This document shows, piece after piece, positions 5,794-7,419 of a stretch of 7,419 nucleotides of DNA (its first letter is position 1; each line of letters opens with the position of its first letter). The stretch is taken from contig JALWLM010000101.1 of NCBI GenBank assembly GCA_027084145.1, positions 1 through 7,419 on the forward strand, written 5' to 3'. A program made the translations under genes and the position numbers. Under the pieces are notes generated by a model. That model did not search any database and was not told the origin of the DNA. It worked only from the letters and a program-made list of their open reading frames with translations. Origin of the DNA: Crocinitomicaceae bacterium (GTDB taxonomy: Bacteria; Bacteroidota; Bacteroidia; Flavobacteriales_D; Crocinitomicaceae).

Positions 5794-7419
5794 AATCTAT
5801 CCTTGTTTATCTTGTATTGATTTCTTATAACCTTATTTCCTTTCGTTATTGTTTCCGTAAACTGCATTACACCATTTACAACTTCAACCAAATCAATAGT
5901 CTGCGTCTGGTTTGATTTTATGGCTTTTTTTACTTCCTTTAATTCTTTTATTACACCGGTTATATCAACGCTCGATTTCTCGTTAATAATTACAGCTTTA
6001 TTTTGTTTAGTGAAGAAGTTTTGGTCAAGTATGCCAAGACGAGCCATTTCTTTAAACTTATAGAAATTATCAACCCCAATATTTTGAACTTCACGTCTTG
6101 ATAAAAATCCTTCACCGCCCTCGTGATATGCTAAAATGCCTTTATTCATCTTGTGGCTACGTCCAAGTGTAATTCCCCTTGATGTTCGCACTTTTTCAAC
6201 TCCGTCTATTCCTACAATACCACCTTCTCCGAAACTTGCTGTAATTGTTTCTAACATAGCGAAATCCCTTAATGCTTTAAGTATAGGATTCTTGTCTCCT
6301 TGATTTGCGTAATTTGTGTATGATGTATAAATCGCCTTGATTTTTTGTAATCGTTCGAGTTTCTTTTGTTGTTTTATTAATTCAGCTTCTTTTTTTGCCT
6401 TTTCTCGCTGTTCAAATGCCAAAGTATTAGAAAGCCCTTGCTCTGCTCTTCTTCGTTGCTCTTCTATTAGCTTATCTTGTTTTGCAATAGCTTTTTCCGT
6501 TGCTTGAATTGCTCGTGATAATTGATTTTCTACTTGTTCGGCAACTTGTGTCATTATTTCCTTGATGCCTTCTGCGAGTTTCTTCCAACTTTCTAATTTA
6601 TCACGCTTTTGAACAACCCCAATTTCTGCGAGACGAGCTTTTATTTGTTCAACTTCTTTTTCGTGTTCTTTCCCGCCGTAATCCTTGTAAAGCTGTAACC
6701 GAGCTTCTAAATATTGTTTTTCAATTTTTAATAATTCTTTTGCTTTGTATTTCTCCCAATCTCTTTCATTCGGATAAAGTGAGATTTTTTGACCGAGCTT
6801 TGCCTTTTCTATCTCCATTTGATTTTCAAGGTCTTTTAGTTTAGCCCGCAATCTTAATTTATTCTCGAACTTTTGAAGTCTTTCGTGTTCTGCTTTGATT
6901 AGCTGTTCTTTTTTGGCTGTTTCTATTTGAGAATTTTTTTCAATCTCTTCAATTAATTTTTGCGAACGATAACGCTCTTTCCATATATCCTGCTCTACTT
7001 GATTACTCAATAATTCACGTTCTATCTGCAACCCCCTTTTTTTAAGTGCCAACCGCTTTAAACGATATTTTTCGGTTATTTTATTAATTTCAATTTCTTT
7101 CGTATCTTCCAACTTTTTCCGTAAATCTATCTCTAATTGACTGTTACCGGTTATTGCTTTTATTTCACGGTCAAATTTCCTGCGAGTTTGTTTCTTTTCT
7201 CTACTCTCTGCGTCCTTAATGCTCGCATCTGCTAAATCTTCTAAACGACGGCGAAGACCTTCTAAATATTTTTGACGTCTTTTATAAGCTTGTATTCGTT
7301 TTTTTGTTTCTGTTTTTATCGTTTTTGTTTTGTTATTTTCTGGTTTAATACCGATATTGGTTCTTCGAATAATTGCTATTTTTTTCTTTTTTTTTTTATT
7401 TTGGTTTTTTTTTTTATTT
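5790..7419 (-). CDS. Phage tail tape measure protein, C-terminal 542 residues (5' end outside window)
   Basis: The frame is open from the window edge to a TGA at 5790-5792, giving 542 residues of a longer protein. A TTG at 7110-7112 is only an internal leucine codon: the frame continues upstream without a stop and in the same charged style. From the window edge the fragment has a Lys/Asn-rich linker (about residues 1-35), then long Lys/Glu/Gln/Arg-rich helices likely to be coiled coil (about 35-360). A Gly-rich segment follows with GEGGIVGIDG (397-406), GITLGRSHKMNKGI and HEGGEGFLSRREV (432-444), then a polar tail ending NKDRL. Long coiled coil followed by an EGGIV/GR-H/GG-rich end is what I know from tape measure proteins of Bacteroidota siphophages; these set tail length and occupy the tail lumen. 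The family call is from recognition, not a search. Its stop overlaps the next gene by ATGA. A large charged scaffold or other tail protein is the main alternative. Confidence 0.8.
   Translation of the reverse strand, partial: NKKKNQNKKKKKKIAIIRRTNIGIKPENNKTKTIKTETKKRIQAYKRRQKYLEGLRRRLEDLADASIKDAESREKKQTRRKFDREIKAITGNSQLEIDLRKKLEDTKEIEINKITEKYRLKRLALKKRGLQIERELLSNQVEQDIWKERYRSQKLIEEIEKNSQIETAKKEQLIKAEHERLQKFENKLRLRAKLKDLENQMEIEKAKLGQKISLYPNERDWEKYKAKELLKIEKQYLEARLQLYKDYGGKEHEKEVEQIKARLAEIGVVQKRDKLESWKKLAEGIKEIMTQVAEQVENQLSRAIQATEKAIAKQDKLIEEQRRRAEQGLSNTLAFEQREKAKKEAELIKQQKKLERLQKIKAIYTSYTNYANQGDKNPILKALRDFAMLETITASFGEGGIVGIDGVEKVRTSRGITLGRSHKMNKGILAYHEGGEGFLSRREVQNIGVDNFYKFKEMARLGILDQNFFTKQNKAVIINEKSSVDITGVIKELKEVKKAIKSNQTQTIDLVEVVNGVMQFTETITKGNKVIRNQYKINKDRL
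7379..7415. repeat. Homopolymer cluster: T7, T11 and T11 tracts (A tracts on the coding strand)
   Basis: The plus strand holds T runs at 7379-7385 (7), 7387-7397 (11) and 7405-7415 (11), separated only by C and by ATTTTGG. On the coding strand they are A tracts that encode a Lys-rich linker in the tape measure protein. Both alternative frames across the cluster meet a TAA or TAG at once, so any slip there would end translation. Tracts of this length are prone to polymerase slippage and to sequencing length errors. Confidence 0.85.

Noticed and set aside
5790..7112. Tape measure gene as a complete 440-residue protein starting at 7112
   Set aside because: The codon is TTG, and the frame continues upstream for 102 more codons to the window edge in the same charged helical style, so the gene is simply cut by the window.

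Overview
The window reads as part of the tail module of a double-stranded DNA tailed phage or prophage. It is AT-rich (roughly one third G+C). Every credible gene lies on the minus strand, so the module reads from base 7419 down to base 1. The best-recognised product is the C-terminal part of a tail tape measure protein. The A-rich, mostly Shine-Dalgarno-poor start regions, codon choice and general look of the proteins suggest a Bacteroidota (Flavobacteria/Bacteroidales type) host. That host call is an inference, not a proof.

Layout in transcription order: (1) 7419-5790, tape measure protein, 5' end outside the window; (2) 5793-4051, a 580-residue tail/baseplate-type protein with an unusual hydrophobic core, starting on an ATGA overlap with the tape measure stop; (3) 4058-3789, an 89-residue helical protein starting on an 8-base overlap; (4) 3811-785, a 1008-residue beta-rich structural protein overlapping the previous gene by 23 bases; (5) 795-673, a 40-codon open frame that is either a small gene or, more likely, the frame-shifted C-terminus of gene 4; (6) 661-1, the first 220 residues of another structural protein, cut by the window edge. 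The overlaps imply one polycistronic late transcript with coupled translation. I see no promoter, terminator, tRNA, CRISPR array or mobile element, and no gap over 300 bases.

Gene order after a tape measure protein usually gives distal tail, baseplate hub and receptor-binding proteins, so genes 2-6 probably build the tail tip and host-contact apparatus. None has a recognisable catalytic motif.

The most interesting signals lie outside the gene list. Scanning by eye, GATC occurs once in 7.4 kb, and GTAC, CATG and CTAG appear absent, although composition alone predicts about twenty of each. CCGG is in excess. The single GATC sits exactly where the 1008-residue gene loses frame. Dropping the C of that GATC would join it to the 40-codon frame, which points to a recent point insertion, a sequence error or a +1 recoding site.
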